From contig NZ_BLLN01000005.1 of assembly GCF_011170125.1 (NCBI RefSeq), positions 310,001 to 374,000 of the forward strand: a DNA stretch of 64,000 nt, written 5' to 3'. Positions within the stretch are counted from its first letter, which is position 1. Each line of letters starts with the position of its first letter. Under the pieces are notes generated by a model. The model had not been told where the DNA came from. It worked only from the letters and a program-made list of their open reading frames with translations, and searched no databases. Source of the stretch: Streptomyces diastaticus subsp. diastaticus. GTDB lineage: Bacteria > Actinomycetota > Actinomycetes > Streptomycetales > Streptomycetaceae. Shown here piece by piece: positions 8,186 to 16,971 of the stretch. The position numbers and the translations under genes were made by a program.

Positions 8186-8909
8186 GGCGGGCTCCAGATG
8201 AGGCGCGGGTGACGGATGGCGGAAACCGCCGGGCGCGTCCGGGCAGGAGGGCACGACGGCGTTTCCGAAGGGGATTGTGTATCACCCGCGGTGGTCAGAA
8301 CACGTCAGCCCCGAACAGCTCGGAACATGTCCGTATCCGGGGGACTCGGTGTACCGGCGGTGCACCAGGTCAGGGGCGACGCCGCGTCAATAACCGGAAC
8401 GGCGCGCCGGGTCGCCGCAAGGATCCGGGACGCTGTCGCGCGGCGCGTTGTCCACCCGGTGCGACCTGGGAGGACACGGGGCCGACAGGGCGCCTGCGGC
8501 GGGCAGCGGCGCGAGGCGGTGACTGGCGCACCTCATGGTTCCCCCTCGCCGTGCCGTGGAACAGGGCCGTCATTCTCCCAGAAAGGGCCCTTGTGAAATG
8601 AGCAATTGCCTGCTCAACGGAGCGCAATGACTCGGTAAAGGATTGTAGCGCAGGGAAAAATGCACAAAGAGAATAAATGCGAATAAAGAGGGAGAAATAC
8701 GGCGTGAAATTGCCGCGAGTGGGGCAGCCGCCCGGGCGGGCGCACGGCCCGTCTCCCCACCGTCCGCCGGCGCCCGGCAGGCGCCCCGGACCGGCACCGC
8801 GGCGCGCTCACCGGCCCCCTCCCCCGGCCCGGCGGCCAGGGCGCCCCGGGCCCGGTTCCCGCCGTGCGCCCCTTTCCGCGAAGAAGCCGGCTCAGTCGCC
8901 GTGCGTCGG
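8186..8909. other. 724-bp gene-free region with AT-rich island
   Basis: No convincing reading frame. Positions 8581-8700 are about 55% A+T against roughly 27% for the surroundings, with purine-rich A-runs such as GGGAAAAATG and GAATAAATGCGAATAAAG. The region separates two leftward genes. It may hold promoters or a small RNA, or be the edge of a lost element. Confidence 0.6.
8599..8616. repeat. Inverted repeat in AT-rich island
   Basis: TGAGCA-ATTGCC-TGCTCA is a perfect 6-bp inverted repeat with a 6-base spacer, inside the AT-rich patch. It resembles a dimeric regulator site; the protein is unknown. Confidence 0.4.
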
Positions 8910-9200
8910 TCAGCGCGAGCTGAAGAGGCCGCGCGGGCGCGGACGGTCGGGATCGAAAAGGTGCACCGCGATCCCGGCCACGACGAGCCCCGTGGCGAGC
9001 AGCAGGCCGTGCCCGACCCCGATGCCGACGCCGAGGGCGGTCAGCCCCGCCAGGAGCAGCAGCCAGGCGCGGCCCCGGCGGTACTCGCGGGGCGGGCGCG
9101 GCTCTCCGGCGTCCATCGCCTCACTGAAGCGGGGGTCCTGGGCGTGCAGGTGATCCTCGAGCGCGCGCAGTCGCGCGTCCTGGGCCATGTCGTGTGCCAT
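8910..9200 (-). CDS. DUF3040 membrane protein
   Basis: A 96-residue protein of the actinobacterial DUF3040 family. The N-terminal amphipathic segment (RLRALEDHLHAQDPRFSEAM) is followed by two transmembrane helices (AWLLLLAGLTALGVGIGVG and GLLLATGLVVAGIAVHLF) and a basic tail. The ATG at 9200 is chosen because GGGGAGGAG lies just before it; 47 further codons are open upstream but lack a binding site. Function of the family is unknown. The gene is divergent from the sensor kinase at 9679 across 478 bp and probably single. Confidence 0.85.
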   Translation of the reverse strand: MAHDMAQDARLRALEDHLHAQDPRFSEAMDAGEPRPPREYRRGRAWLLLLAGLTALGVGIGVGHGLLLATGLVVAGIAVHLFDPDRPRPRGLFSSR

Positions 9201-9678
9201 CGGCTGCTCCTCCCCGCCTCGTGCCGGCCCGCCGCTGCCCGGCGTGCGCCCGGCGCCGTCCGGACCGGCCCTGACGGCACCTGCCCGCGCCGTCCGCTTC
9301 CCGTCGCTGACGCGCCCGGCCCCGTGCGCCGTCACTCGCACGTCCGGCGTTGCCGTCGGGTGGGCCCGTCACCGCTCTCACGGACCGGCGTCGGCGCCTC
9401 GCCGGTCGTCCCACGACTGGCAGTTGCCGCTCCGTATTCCACGATCGTCGGCCGAGGTCCGCGAGGCCATCGGGCCTGGCACCCAAATCGGTGGCTCCGC
9501 AACGTGCAGGCCGCGCGGGCGGAGCCCCCGGGGCATGGGTGCCGTCACCCATCGGACTGCGGTGAAGGCCCTCCGGCCTCACGCGCACCGGCGGTACGGC
9601 GGCACGTCGGGGGCCCGTGGCCCGGACGGGGCGGCGACGGGCGATAGTGGGGGCACGAACCGGAAAGGTGCGAGCGAC
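9201..9678. other. Divergent intergenic region, no gene seen
   Basis: This 478-bp gap separates the leftward DUF3040 gene from the rightward sensor kinase and should contain both promoters. No strong -35/-10 pair or palindrome stood out. Confidence 0.5.
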
Positions 9679-10734
9679 GTGACGCATGACAGGAATGAGG
9701 GCCGCCAGCCGGCCCTGTCGTTGTTCTGGCGGATCTTCCTGCTGAACGCGGCGGTGCTGGTGGCGGCGGCAGCGCTGTTGCTGCTGGGGCCGATCACCGT
9801 CTCCACCCCGGTGCTGCTGACCGAGGCGTTGATCCTCACCGGAGGGATCGCCTTCATGCTCACCGCCAACGCGGCGATGCTGCGGATCGGCCTGGCGCCG
9901 TTGCAGCGGGTGACGCGGGCGATGACCACGATCGACCTGTTGCGGCCCGTGCCCCGTACCGAGGTGGTGGGGCACGGCGAGATCGCCGATCTCATCCGCA
10001 CCTTCAACACCATGCTCGACCGGCTCGAGGCGGAACGCGCGGCCTCCAGCGCCCGCGCCCTCTCCGCGCAGGAGGACGAGCGGCGCCGCATCGCGCAGGA
10101 GCTCCACGACGAGGTCGGCCAGACCCTGACCGCCGTCCTGCTGGAGCTGAAGCGGGTCTCCGACCAGGCACCGGCGCCGGTCCGCGACGAGCTGCGCACG
10201 GTCCAGGAGATCACCCGGGGCAGCCTGGACGAGATCCGGCGCATCGCCCGCCGCCTGCGGCCGGGGGTCCTGGAGGAGCTGGGCCTGGTCAGCGCGCTCA
10301 AGTCGCTGACCACCGAGACGCCCACGCCGGACGGACTGGCCGTCCGACACCACCTGGAGCCCGACCTGCCGCAGCTCGGGCAGGAGGCCGAGCTGGTGGT
10401 CTACCGGGTCGCCCAGGAGGCGTGCACCAACACCGTGCGGCACGCCGCCGCCTCCCGGCTGGAGCTGCGGCTCGCCGGGACCTGGCGCGGGGTGGAACTG
10501 CGCATCCGCGACGACGGCCGGGGCGTGGGTGACAGCCCGGAGGGCGCGGGACTGCGCGGGATGCGCGAGCGCGCCCTGCTGATCGGTGCGGAGCTGCAGG
10601 TCGGCCGTCCGCCGGGCGGCGGGACCGAGATCCGGCTGACCGTGCCCACCGGCCGGCCCGCGTCCGCCGAGCCGGACCGTACGACCGCCCCCGCGGCTGC
10701 CGCCGCCGACCCGACCCCCGCCCGCCCCGACTGA
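9679..10734 (+). CDS. Sensor histidine kinase, NarL-partner type (HisKA_3)
   Basis: A 351-residue membrane sensor. Two transmembrane helices (residues 17-38 and 47-68) enclose only a short external loop, so there is no real extracellular sensing domain. A HAMP-like segment (LAPLQRVTRAMTTIDLL) leads to the HisKA_3 dimerisation helix with the phospho-acceptor H143 in RRRIAQELHDEVGQTL. A HATPase_c domain follows with N-box EACTNTVRHA and G-box DDGRGVG, ending in a Pro/Ala-rich tail. The GTG start at 9679 has GAAAGG upstream. The partner response regulator begins 20 bases after the stop. Such kinases usually monitor membrane or envelope state; the signal is not evident. Confidence 0.9.
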   Translation: MTHDRNEGRQPALSLFWRIFLLNAAVLVAAAALLLLGPITVSTPVLLTEALILTGGIAFMLTANAAMLRIGLAPLQRVTRAMTTIDLLRPVPRTEVVGHGEIADLIRTFNTMLDRLEAERAASSARALSAQEDERRRIAQELHDEVGQTLTAVLLELKRVSDQAPAPVRDELRTVQEITRGSLDEIRRIARRLRPGVLEELGLVSALKSLTTETPTPDGLAVRHHLEPDLPQLGQEAELVVYRVAQEACTNTVRHAAASRLELRLAGTWRGVELRIRDDGRGVGDSPEGAGLRGMRERALLIGAELQVGRPPGGGTEIRLTVPTGRPASAEPDRTTAPAAAAADPTPARPD

Positions 10735-10754
10735 AGCGACGGAAACACCTGATC

Positions 10755-11414
10755 ATGTCCGAGTCACCGAAGACCCGCATCCTGCTCGCCGACGACCACG
10801 CGCTGGTCCGCCGCGGGGTGCGGCTGATCCTCGACAGCGAGCCCGACCTGACCGTGGTGGGTGAGGCCGGGGACGGAGCCGAGGCGATCGAGCTCGCCCG
10901 CGCCGAACAGCCGGACCTCGCCATCCTGGACATCGCCATGCCCCGGCTGACCGGGCTCCAGGCGGCCCGCGAGCTGACCCGCCTCCAGCCGCAGCTGCGC
11001 ATCCTGATCCTCACCATGTACGACAACGAGCAGTACTTCTTCGAGGCGCTGAAGGCGGGCGCGGCGGGGTACGTGCTGAAGTCGGTGGCCGACCGGGACC
11101 TGGTGGAGGCGTGCCGCGCGGCCATGCGCGACGAGCCGTTCCTCTACCCCGGGGCGATCACCGCGCTGATCCGCAACTACCTGGAGCGGGCCAAGGACGG
11201 CGGGGAGCTGCCGCCGAAGGCCATCACCGACCGTGAGGAGGAGATCCTGAAACTCGTCGCCGAGGGCCACTCGTCCAAGGAGATCGCCGACATGCTCGTG
11301 ATCAGCGTGAAGACGGTCGAACGCCACCGCGCCAACCTGCTGCACAAGCTGGGCCTGCGCGACCGGCTGGAGCTGACCCGGTACGCGATCAGAGCCGGCC
11401 TCATCGAACCCTGA
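10755..11414 (+). CDS. NarL/LuxR-family response regulator
   Basis: A 219-residue two-domain regulator. The receiver domain (residues 8-125) has the acidic pair D13/D14 in LLADDHALV and the phospho-acceptor D59 in LAILDIAMP; the switch residues are in LTMYDNEQYF and the lysine in YVLKSV. The C-terminal LuxR helix-turn-helix (about 155-215) reads TDREEEILKLVAEGHSSKEI and then VKTVERHRANLLHKLG. It is co-transcribed with the kinase at 9679. The radical SAM gene starts 94 bases later on the same strand and could be part of the same transcript or its target. Confidence 0.93.
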   Translation: MSESPKTRILLADDHALVRRGVRLILDSEPDLTVVGEAGDGAEAIELARAEQPDLAILDIAMPRLTGLQAARELTRLQPQLRILILTMYDNEQYFFEALKAGAAGYVLKSVADRDLVEACRAAMRDEPFLYPGAITALIRNYLERAKDGGELPPKAITDREEEILKLVAEGHSSKEIADMLVISVKTVERHRANLLHKLGLRDRLELTRYAIRAGLIEP

Positions 11415-11508
11415 CCCGGCCCGCCCAGAGGCGATACGTCCGCATTACCGTGGGTCCGGGCGGCCGCCCCGCCGCCGCCCGGACCGTACGACCCCGAGGA
11501 GCACCCGC

Positions 11509-12864
11509 ATGACGAGCCCGACCGAGACCCGACGCACCGAGCTGGTCGAGCAGCTCATGGAGCGGTACCCGCACGTGCCACGGGAAGCGGTCATCAAGGA
11601 GGACCTGCTGCGCGGCGGCATGGCCTTCGACCCGTCCGCGCTCAGCGACAACGAGGGCGGCGAGGTGAAGCCGAAGTCGTACTTCATCTTCTCCTTCGAC
11701 CACGGCACCCTCCCCGAGCTGGGCGAGGCCGCGCTGCGGCGCCCCCCGGAGGAGATCGTCCTCACCGGCGGCCCGTACGAACTGCGGCGCACCGTCGTCT
11801 CGGTCCGCGTCAACCCGTCCTCGCCGTACCGGGTGGCGGCGGACGCGGACGGCGTGCTCGGCCTGTACCTGGACGGGCGGCGGATCGCCGACGTCGGCCT
11901 GCCGCCGATGCCGGACTACTACCGGCACACGCTGGCCAACGGCAAGTCGGTGATGGAGGTGGCGCCCACCATCCAGTGGGGCTACCTGATCTACCTGACG
12001 GTCTTCCGGGTCTGCCAGTACTTCGGCGCGAAGGAGGAGTGCCAGTACTGCGACATCAACCACAACTGGCGCCAGCACAAGGCGGCCGGCCGCCCCTACA
12101 CCGGGGTCAAGCCGGTCGAGGAGGTGCTGGAGGCGCTGGAGATCATCGACAAGTACGACACGGCGGGCGCCTCGACGGCGTACACGCTCACCGGTGGTTC
12201 GATCACCTCACAGGTCCAGGGGAAGGACGAGGCGGACTTCTACGGGCAGTACGCCAAGGCCATCGAGGACCGCTTCCCCGGCCGCTGGATCGGCAAGGTC
12301 GTCGCACAGGCCCTGCCCCGCGAGGACGTGCAGCGCTTCTACGACTACGGCGTGCGGATCTACCACCCCAACTACGAGGTGTGGGACCGCCGGCTCTTCG
12401 AGCTGTACTGCCCCGGCAAGGAGCGCTACGTCGGCCGCGACGAGTGGCACCGCCGCATCCTTGAGTCGGCGGAGGTCTTCGGCGCGCGCAACGTCATCCC
12501 CAACTTCGTCGCGGGGGTGGAGATGGCCGAGCCGTTCGGCTTCACCGACGTCTCCGAGGCGATCGACTCGACCACCGAGGGGCTGCGGTACTTCATGTCG
12601 CGCGGCATCACCCCGCGCTTCACCACCTGGTGCCCCGAACCCACCACCCCGCTGGGCAAGGCACAGCCGCTGGGCGCGCCGCTGGAGTACCACATCCGGC
12701 TGCTCGACTCCTACCGCTCGACGATGGAGGAGTTCGGCCTCTCCTCCCCGCCCGGATACGGTCCGGCCGGTGCGGGCCGGGCGGTCTTCTCGGTCAGCTC
12801 CTTCATGGACAGCCTGCGCCCCGGCTCCGAGGCACCCGAGCCGACGTCGGGCCGCAAGGGCTGA
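11509..12864 (+). CDS. Radical SAM protein with CX8CX2C cluster motif
   Basis: A 451-residue radical S-adenosylmethionine enzyme. The [4Fe-4S] ligands are C169, C178 and C181 in VCQYFGAKEECQYCDINHNW, i.e. CX8CX2C rather than the canonical CX3CX2C. The following YTLTGGSIT matches the GGE-like SAM-binding strand, and IPNFVAGVEM and FTTWCPEPTTPLG look like later strands of a TIM barrel. About 150 N-terminal residues precede the cluster and form their own domain. The family is found in actinobacteria, but I do not recognise a characterised member, so no reaction is assigned. The start has GAGGAGCA nearby upstream. No substrate peptide gene or partner enzyme lies beside it; the preceding two-component system is the only contextual clue. 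Confidence 0.85.
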   Translation: MTSPTETRRTELVEQLMERYPHVPREAVIKEDLLRGGMAFDPSALSDNEGGEVKPKSYFIFSFDHGTLPELGEAALRRPPEEIVLTGGPYELRRTVVSVRVNPSSPYRVAADADGVLGLYLDGRRIADVGLPPMPDYYRHTLANGKSVMEVAPTIQWGYLIYLTVFRVCQYFGAKEECQYCDINHNWRQHKAAGRPYTGVKPVEEVLEALEIIDKYDTAGASTAYTLTGGSITSQVQGKDEADFYGQYAKAIEDRFPGRWIGKVVAQALPREDVQRFYDYGVRIYHPNYEVWDRRLFELYCPGKERYVGRDEWHRRILESAEVFGARNVIPNFVAGVEMAEPFGFTDVSEAIDSTTEGLRYFMSRGITPRFTTWCPEPTTPLGKAQPLGAPLEYHIRLLDSYRSTMEEFGLSSPPGYGPAGAGRAVFSVSSFMDSLRPGSEAPEPTSGRKG

Positions 12865-13030
12865 CTGCCCGCCAGGCCCTCCGGCCGGTACGTGGCCAGG
12901 CCCCGCCCGGCACGGCCGGCCGCCGGGCAGGAACCGCCGCCGTCCGCCGCCCCGCCGCCGGCCGGGTGCGGTGCGGCGGTGCCGACACCGGGGCGGCCGC
13001 CTCCCCGGACGGCGGCACGGCCTTGCCGGC

Positions 13031-13051
13031 GGGGACGGTTCCACCGTCCCC
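13031..13051. terminator. Convergent terminator
   Basis: GGGGACGGT-TCC-ACCGTCCCC is a perfect 9-bp stem with a 3-base loop between the rightward radical SAM gene (ends 12864) and the leftward ctaG-like gene (ends 13136). It probably serves both. The rest of the 270-bp gap holds no gene. Confidence 0.6.
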
Positions 13052-13135
13052 GTTCCGCTCCGAGGAGGGCCCGGTCAGGCAGGTACGCGTGCGGGTGCCC
13101 CGCCGGGCGCCGGGGCTCGCCGCTCCGAGGCAGCC

Positions 13136-13969
13136 TCAGACGACCACGGGCGCTTGCCGGGCGGCTGCTCCCCGTCGGTCCCCGCGGCCGCGCTCCGGGC
13201 GCCAGGTGGTGACCAGGGCGGCGGCGAGCAGGAGTTCGGCGATGTCGCCGCCGTAGTACATGATCTCCGCGCCGCCCCGCACCTGGTCGGCCGGCGCGTG
13301 GACGTCCACCCAGAAGCCGCCGTACATCAACTGGGAGATCACCGCGTGCGCCGTGACGGCCACGCCGAGGCAGACCAGCCGCACGGGTACGGCGGGCCGG
13401 GCGGGAGCCGGGTCGGGGCCCGCGATGACGTAGGCGAACAGGCAGCCCGACAGCAGGAAGTGGGCGTGCAGCAGCCAGTGTGCCGCCGGGTGGCCCAGGG
13501 TGGCGTTGTAGAGCGGGGTGAAGTAGAGGACCGCGAGGCTGCCCGAGGAGAGCAGGAGCGCCACCGCGGGATGGGCGACCACCCGGGCGGGCGGGCTGTG
13601 CAGGACGGCGGTCAGCTGCCGTGCCCGGGCCGCGGGCAGGGTGCGCAGCAGGAGCGTGACGGGCGCGGCCAGGACCAGCGCGAGCGGCGCGTACATGCCG
13701 ATCAGCATGTGCTGGGCCATGTGGCCGCGGAAGTCCTCGTGGGCGAAGACGGCCACGGGCGGCAGCAGGGCGACGCCGAGCAGGGCGGTCCCCGTCAGGA
13801 AGCCGGCGGTCCGCCGGCGGCTCCAGCCGAGGGCCGCGTTGCGGTGGCGCGCCCGGCGGGCCAGCAGCAGGTAGCCGGCAGCGGCCGCGAGCAGGACGAG
13901 GCCGGGCAGCAGCCACTCCGCGAGGCCGCTCTCCGTGCCGTCCGCGTGCGCGGGCGTGTCGTGGTGCAT
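13136..13969 (-). CDS. CtaG-family (caa3 oxidase assembly) membrane protein
   Basis: A 277-residue protein of the CtaG_caa3 family with seven predicted transmembrane helices. Conserved histidines lie in VFAHEDFRGHMAQHMLIGMY, which in the family are thought to handle copper for cytochrome c oxidase. Further His/Trp-rich segments are HWLLHAHFLLSGCLF and GGFWVDVHAP. The start ATG at 13969 overlaps the stop of the DUF2243 gene by one base (TGATG), so the two are translationally coupled. This pairing of DUF2243 with CtaG is common in actinobacteria, but no oxidase subunit gene is nearby, so its target oxidase is unclear. Confidence 0.9.
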   Translation of the reverse strand: MHHDTPAHADGTESGLAEWLLPGLVLLAAAAGYLLLARRARHRNAALGWSRRRTAGFLTGTALLGVALLPPVAVFAHEDFRGHMAQHMLIGMYAPLALVLAAPVTLLLRTLPAARARQLTAVLHSPPARVVAHPAVALLLSSGSLAVLYFTPLYNATLGHPAAHWLLHAHFLLSGCLFAYVIAGPDPAPARPAVPVRLVCLGVAVTAHAVISQLMYGGFWVDVHAPADQVRGGAEIMYYGGDIAELLLAAALVTTWRPERGRGDRRGAAARQAPVVV

Positions 13970-14529
13970 CAGGCGCGCCGGTCCGCGGGGTCGGCCGGGG
14001 TCCCCGGGCCGAGGGGCCGGGCCCCACGCTGGATCAGGTGGCCGCCGACGACCAGCAGGGCGCCCAGGACGAGGAAGCCGATGTCCCACCAGAGCTGCTG
14101 GTCCCCGGCGTGGACGTGGTGGATACCGAGGATGTGGTGGTCCAGGACGCCCTCGACCAGGTTGAACAGGCCCCAGCCGACCAGGACCCACCCCCACAGC
14201 TTGCGTGAGGCCCAGACGCGACGGCGACGGTGGGTGACACGGGCGTGGAGGAGAGCCAGGCCGAGCAGGACCGAGAGCCAGCAGACCGTGTGGAAGATCC
14301 CGTCCCACACGGTGTTCATCTCCAGCCCGGAGACGGTGTCCGGGTTGTAGAACTTGACGCCGATGTTGTCCGTGTCGGTGCTGGAGAGCATGTGGTGCCA
14401 CTGCAGCAACTGGTGCAGGAGGATGCCGTCGACGAAGCCGCCGAGCCCCACACCGAGCAGGAGGCCCGGCAACCGGATGCTCACCGGTGGTGCCGCTGCC
14501 GCCCGGGGCTCGCCCGTCGTGGTGGCCAT
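13969..14529 (-). CDS. DUF2243 membrane protein
   Basis: A 186-residue membrane protein of family DUF2243 with four or five transmembrane helices. The family hallmark is a run of histidines near helix ends: DGILLHQLLQWHHM in the first third and DHHILGIHHVHAGDQQLWWD in the last third, which look like a metal or heme site. Two starts are adjacent (GTG 14532 and ATG 14529) behind GGAGAGAC; I use the ATG. It is directly upstream of, and coupled to, the CtaG-like gene, so a shared role in respiratory-metal handling is an inference from context. Confidence 0.85.
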   Translation of the reverse strand: MATTTGEPRAAAAPPVSIRLPGLLLGVGLGGFVDGILLHQLLQWHHMLSSTDTDNIGVKFYNPDTVSGLEMNTVWDGIFHTVCWLSVLLGLALLHARVTHRRRRVWASRKLWGWVLVGWGLFNLVEGVLDHHILGIHHVHAGDQQLWWDIGFLVLGALLVVGGHLIQRGARPLGPGTPADPADRRA

Positions 14530-14703
14530 CACGTCTCTCCGCTCCTCGTCCTGGCTGCCGGACGTACCGGCAGGGACAGGTTCGCCTCCCGGCGAGCGAG
14601 GGGCGCCCGCCGCTCCGCCATCCGGCCTAGCCGGGCCCGCGCGGTCACCCTCGCCGGGGGCCGCCGAGGGGCACCCGGGCCGGGACGGCGGCCGCCCGTC
14701 GGC

Positions 14704-15219
14704 TCATCCCCGCTCCTCCTCCGGCCCGTCCGGGCGGAAGGTGGCCGCGGCGGCCTCCTCACGCAGTTCCTCCAGGCGGGCCGTCTGCTCCTCGGCGCGC
14801 CGCAGGAGGCGGTCCAGGGCTTCCGGGTCGAGGCGTCGGTCCGTGCCGGCGAGGATGCGCAGAGTCCGCCAGCAGCAGGCCTTGCCCTCCACGCCCAGGC
14901 GCATGGCCTCCAGTTCCAGGACGTTGCTCAGCGGCGACCGGGAGAGGAGGTGTCCGTTGGTCTTCAGCCGCCCGGCCTTCTCACCCAGCCGCCCCAGCAG
15001 GAGGCGGCTCCGGCTGGGCGCGACGCCGAGGTCGCGCATGACGCGCATCAGCGAGGCCCGGTCCTCCGCCACCTCGTCCGCGAGGCGTCGCAACTGCCGC
15101 GCGGCGCTCTCGTCCCGTCCCGCCCGGGCCGCTCGCCGCAGAAGTTCGACGCCGCCGGCCGCTCCCGCGAGGTGATCGTTGAGGTAGATCGCCAGTGGGC
15201 TGGCGGAGAGCTTCGTCAT
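14704..15219 (-). CDS. Conserved hypothetical helical protein
   Basis: A 171-residue cytosolic protein, nearly all alpha-helical and rich in Arg, Leu and Ala. It begins TKLSASPLAIYLNDHLAGAA, a pattern seen in four-helix ferritin-like hypothetical proteins of Streptomyces, and ends in a charged helix. It lacks obvious metal-binding ExxH motifs apart from isolated acidic residues. GGGAAAGCC precedes the ATG at 15219. It is separated by 174 bp from DUF2243 and may be in the same transcript. No function assigned. Confidence 0.7.
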   Translation of the reverse strand: MTKLSASPLAIYLNDHLAGAAGGVELLRRAARAGRDESAARQLRRLADEVAEDRASLMRVMRDLGVAPSRSRLLLGRLGEKAGRLKTNGHLLSRSPLSNVLELEAMRLGVEGKACCWRTLRILAGTDRRLDPEALDRLLRRAEEQTARLEELREEAAAATFRPDGPEEERG

Positions 15220-15743
15220 GGCTTTCCCTTCTGCCCCGTGGGCAGTCCGAACGACGGAGTCCGGCCTGCCCGGGAGGCATGGGGCCTTCGGAGCTTCGCC
15301 GGCCGGCCGCCCGGCCCCGGACGGGGCGACGACGGCTTAACCCGCCTTCCCGGGAGTCCGGGCCCGTATGTGGGACCGTCGGAGTGACGCGGCCCCGCGG
15401 CCGGGGGCGGCGGCGCCCGGTGAGGTCTCCCCGGCCACCGGCACGCTGCCCCCGTACGGCCGCTCCGCTTTCCCCGCCCGCGCCTCTGTGCTCAGAATGC
15501 GCTACGAAGTCGAGCGACCCGAAGGAACGGCATGGCCCAGGGCTTCTCGCTGAACCCTCGCTGTCCGCGGGCCGCCGGCCGGTGCTCCGGAAGGGACGGC
15601 GCGCCGGTACGCGACTTGGCCGTCCGGGCCGGTGCGGCGGCTGCGGGCGCCGGGCACTTCGCCGTCCACCGGGCCGCAGGAGCCTCCCGACGGTCCCCCC
15701 GTTTCCGCCACGGTCCGACCGGGCCTCACCCCTTCGAGGCCGG
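15220..15743. other. Intergenic region between divergent genes
   Basis: Apart from the doubtful small frame at 15532, no gene is supported in these 524 bp. They should carry the promoters of the leftward hypothetical gene and of the rightward FUSC transporter. Confidence 0.5.
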
Positions 15744-15747
15744 ATGA
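15532..15747 (+). CDS. Possible small protein coupled to FUSC gene
   Basis: A 71-codon frame with a good binding site (GAAGGA, seven bases before the ATG) whose TGA overlaps the ATG of the FUSC gene (ATGA). The product, beginning MAQGFSLNPRC, is Arg/Ala/Gly-rich with no domain or membrane segment. The start signals favour translation, the composition does not; it could be a leader peptide that couples translation into the transporter, or the remains of a longer gene. Confidence 0.3.
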   Translation: MAQGFSLNPRCPRAAGRCSGRDGAPVRDLAVRAGAAAAGAGHFAVHRAAGASRRSPRFRHGPTGPHPFEAG

Positions 15748-16769
15748 GCCGGGCCGGCGAGGCGTGGGGACGCGTTCGCGGGAACTGGTGGCCGGTTCTC
15801 CAGCAGGCGGTCGCCGCCGCCGTCTCCTGGTGGGCCGCCGGTCTGGCCTTCGACCACCACCTGCCGGTCTTCGCCCCCATCGCCACCCTCGTCGCCCTCA
15901 ACACTCCTCTGGGGGGACGCGGCACCAACGCGGTCCGCGTGGTCTCCGGGGTGATCGTCGGGGTCGTCGTCGGGCATGCCGCCTTCCGGCTCCTCGGACA
16001 CGGAGCCCCCGCGATCGGCACGGCGGTACTCGCCGCGCTCCTGGCCGCCCTGCTCCTGGGCGGTGAGCGCATCACCATGGCCCAGGCGGCGGTGAGCGCC
16101 GTCGTCTCCGTCGTCGCCGGTCAGCAGGCCGGCCTCGTCCGCGTCGAGGACGCGCTGTTCGGGGCGGCGGTGGCGCTCGTCTTCAGCCAGGTCCTGTTCC
16201 CCGCCCACCCCGTCACCCTGCTCGTCCGGGCCCAGACGAAGGCACTGCGGGCGCTGGGCGACGTCCTCGACGTGACGGCGCGCACGCTGAGGTCGAAGAA
16301 CGAGCGGATCGACCGTTTCTGGGACGACCTGCGCCCGCTCTACTCGCTCCTCGACGACCTCGCCGAATCCCGGGAGCGCGCCACGGCCGTCGCCCGGCTC
16401 ACCCGCTACCGGCGCGGGAACACCGAGGCCGTCCGACGGGAGATCGCCTCCGCCCGGCACCTGAACCTGCTGGGCAACAGCTGCCTCACCCTCATCCGGG
16501 GCGCCATGGCCCTCGACGAGGGCCATCGGGCCGCGTTCGCCCCTGGCGTGGAGGCCCTGACCCGCACCGTCGGGCTCCTCGCCGACGAACCGCGTACCGA
16601 GGCCGTCCGCGGGCGCGCGACCCGCGCGGCGGAACACATCGTCCCAAACGCCCCGGACACCACGTCGCCGCAAGCGACCGCCGTCTGGCAGAACCTGCGA
16701 CTGGCCGTCGGGGACCTCACGGCCTTCGCCTCGGCGGAGCGGAACCCGCCCGGAGCCCGGCAAGGGTGA
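15744..16769 (+). CDS. FUSC-family inner membrane transporter
   Basis: A 341-residue protein with about six transmembrane helices in residues 20-165 (AVAAAVSWWAAGLAFDHH, LVALNTPLGGRGTNAVRVVS, GVIVGVVVGHAAF) typical of the FUSC/aromatic acid exporter superfamily, followed by a helical cytoplasmic domain (about 170-341). The stretch PLGGRGTNAVRVVSGVIVG is the signature segment. Full-size FUSC proteins have a second membrane half; this is the half-length form common in actinobacteria, which probably dimerises. GAGG precedes the ATG. Role in aromatic or xenobiotic export is inferred from the family only. No neighbouring catabolic genes point to a substrate. Confidence 0.85.
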   Translation: MSRAGEAWGRVRGNWWPVLQQAVAAAVSWWAAGLAFDHHLPVFAPIATLVALNTPLGGRGTNAVRVVSGVIVGVVVGHAAFRLLGHGAPAIGTAVLAALLAALLLGGERITMAQAAVSAVVSVVAGQQAGLVRVEDALFGAAVALVFSQVLFPAHPVTLLVRAQTKALRALGDVLDVTARTLRSKNERIDRFWDDLRPLYSLLDDLAESRERATAVARLTRYRRGNTEAVRREIASARHLNLLGNSCLTLIRGAMALDEGHRAAFAPGVEALTRTVGLLADEPRTEAVRGRATRAAEHIVPNAPDTTSPQATAVWQNLRLAVGDLTAFASAERNPPGARQG

Positions 16770-16971
16770 CCGGCGCTCAGTGCCGCTCCTCCACCGGTCC
16801 GGTTCCTCCGGCACGCTGAGGGCGCCCGGACGCCCGCTCGCACAGGACCGGACGCCGCCCGCGCGCGGCGCGCCGTTCTCGCCGACGCGCCGGCCGGTCA
16901 CCGCTCCCGGGGCCGGTCACCGCGTTGCCCGGGGACCTCGGGACGGGCCGTTCCCCGGGAGCGGGGCGCGG

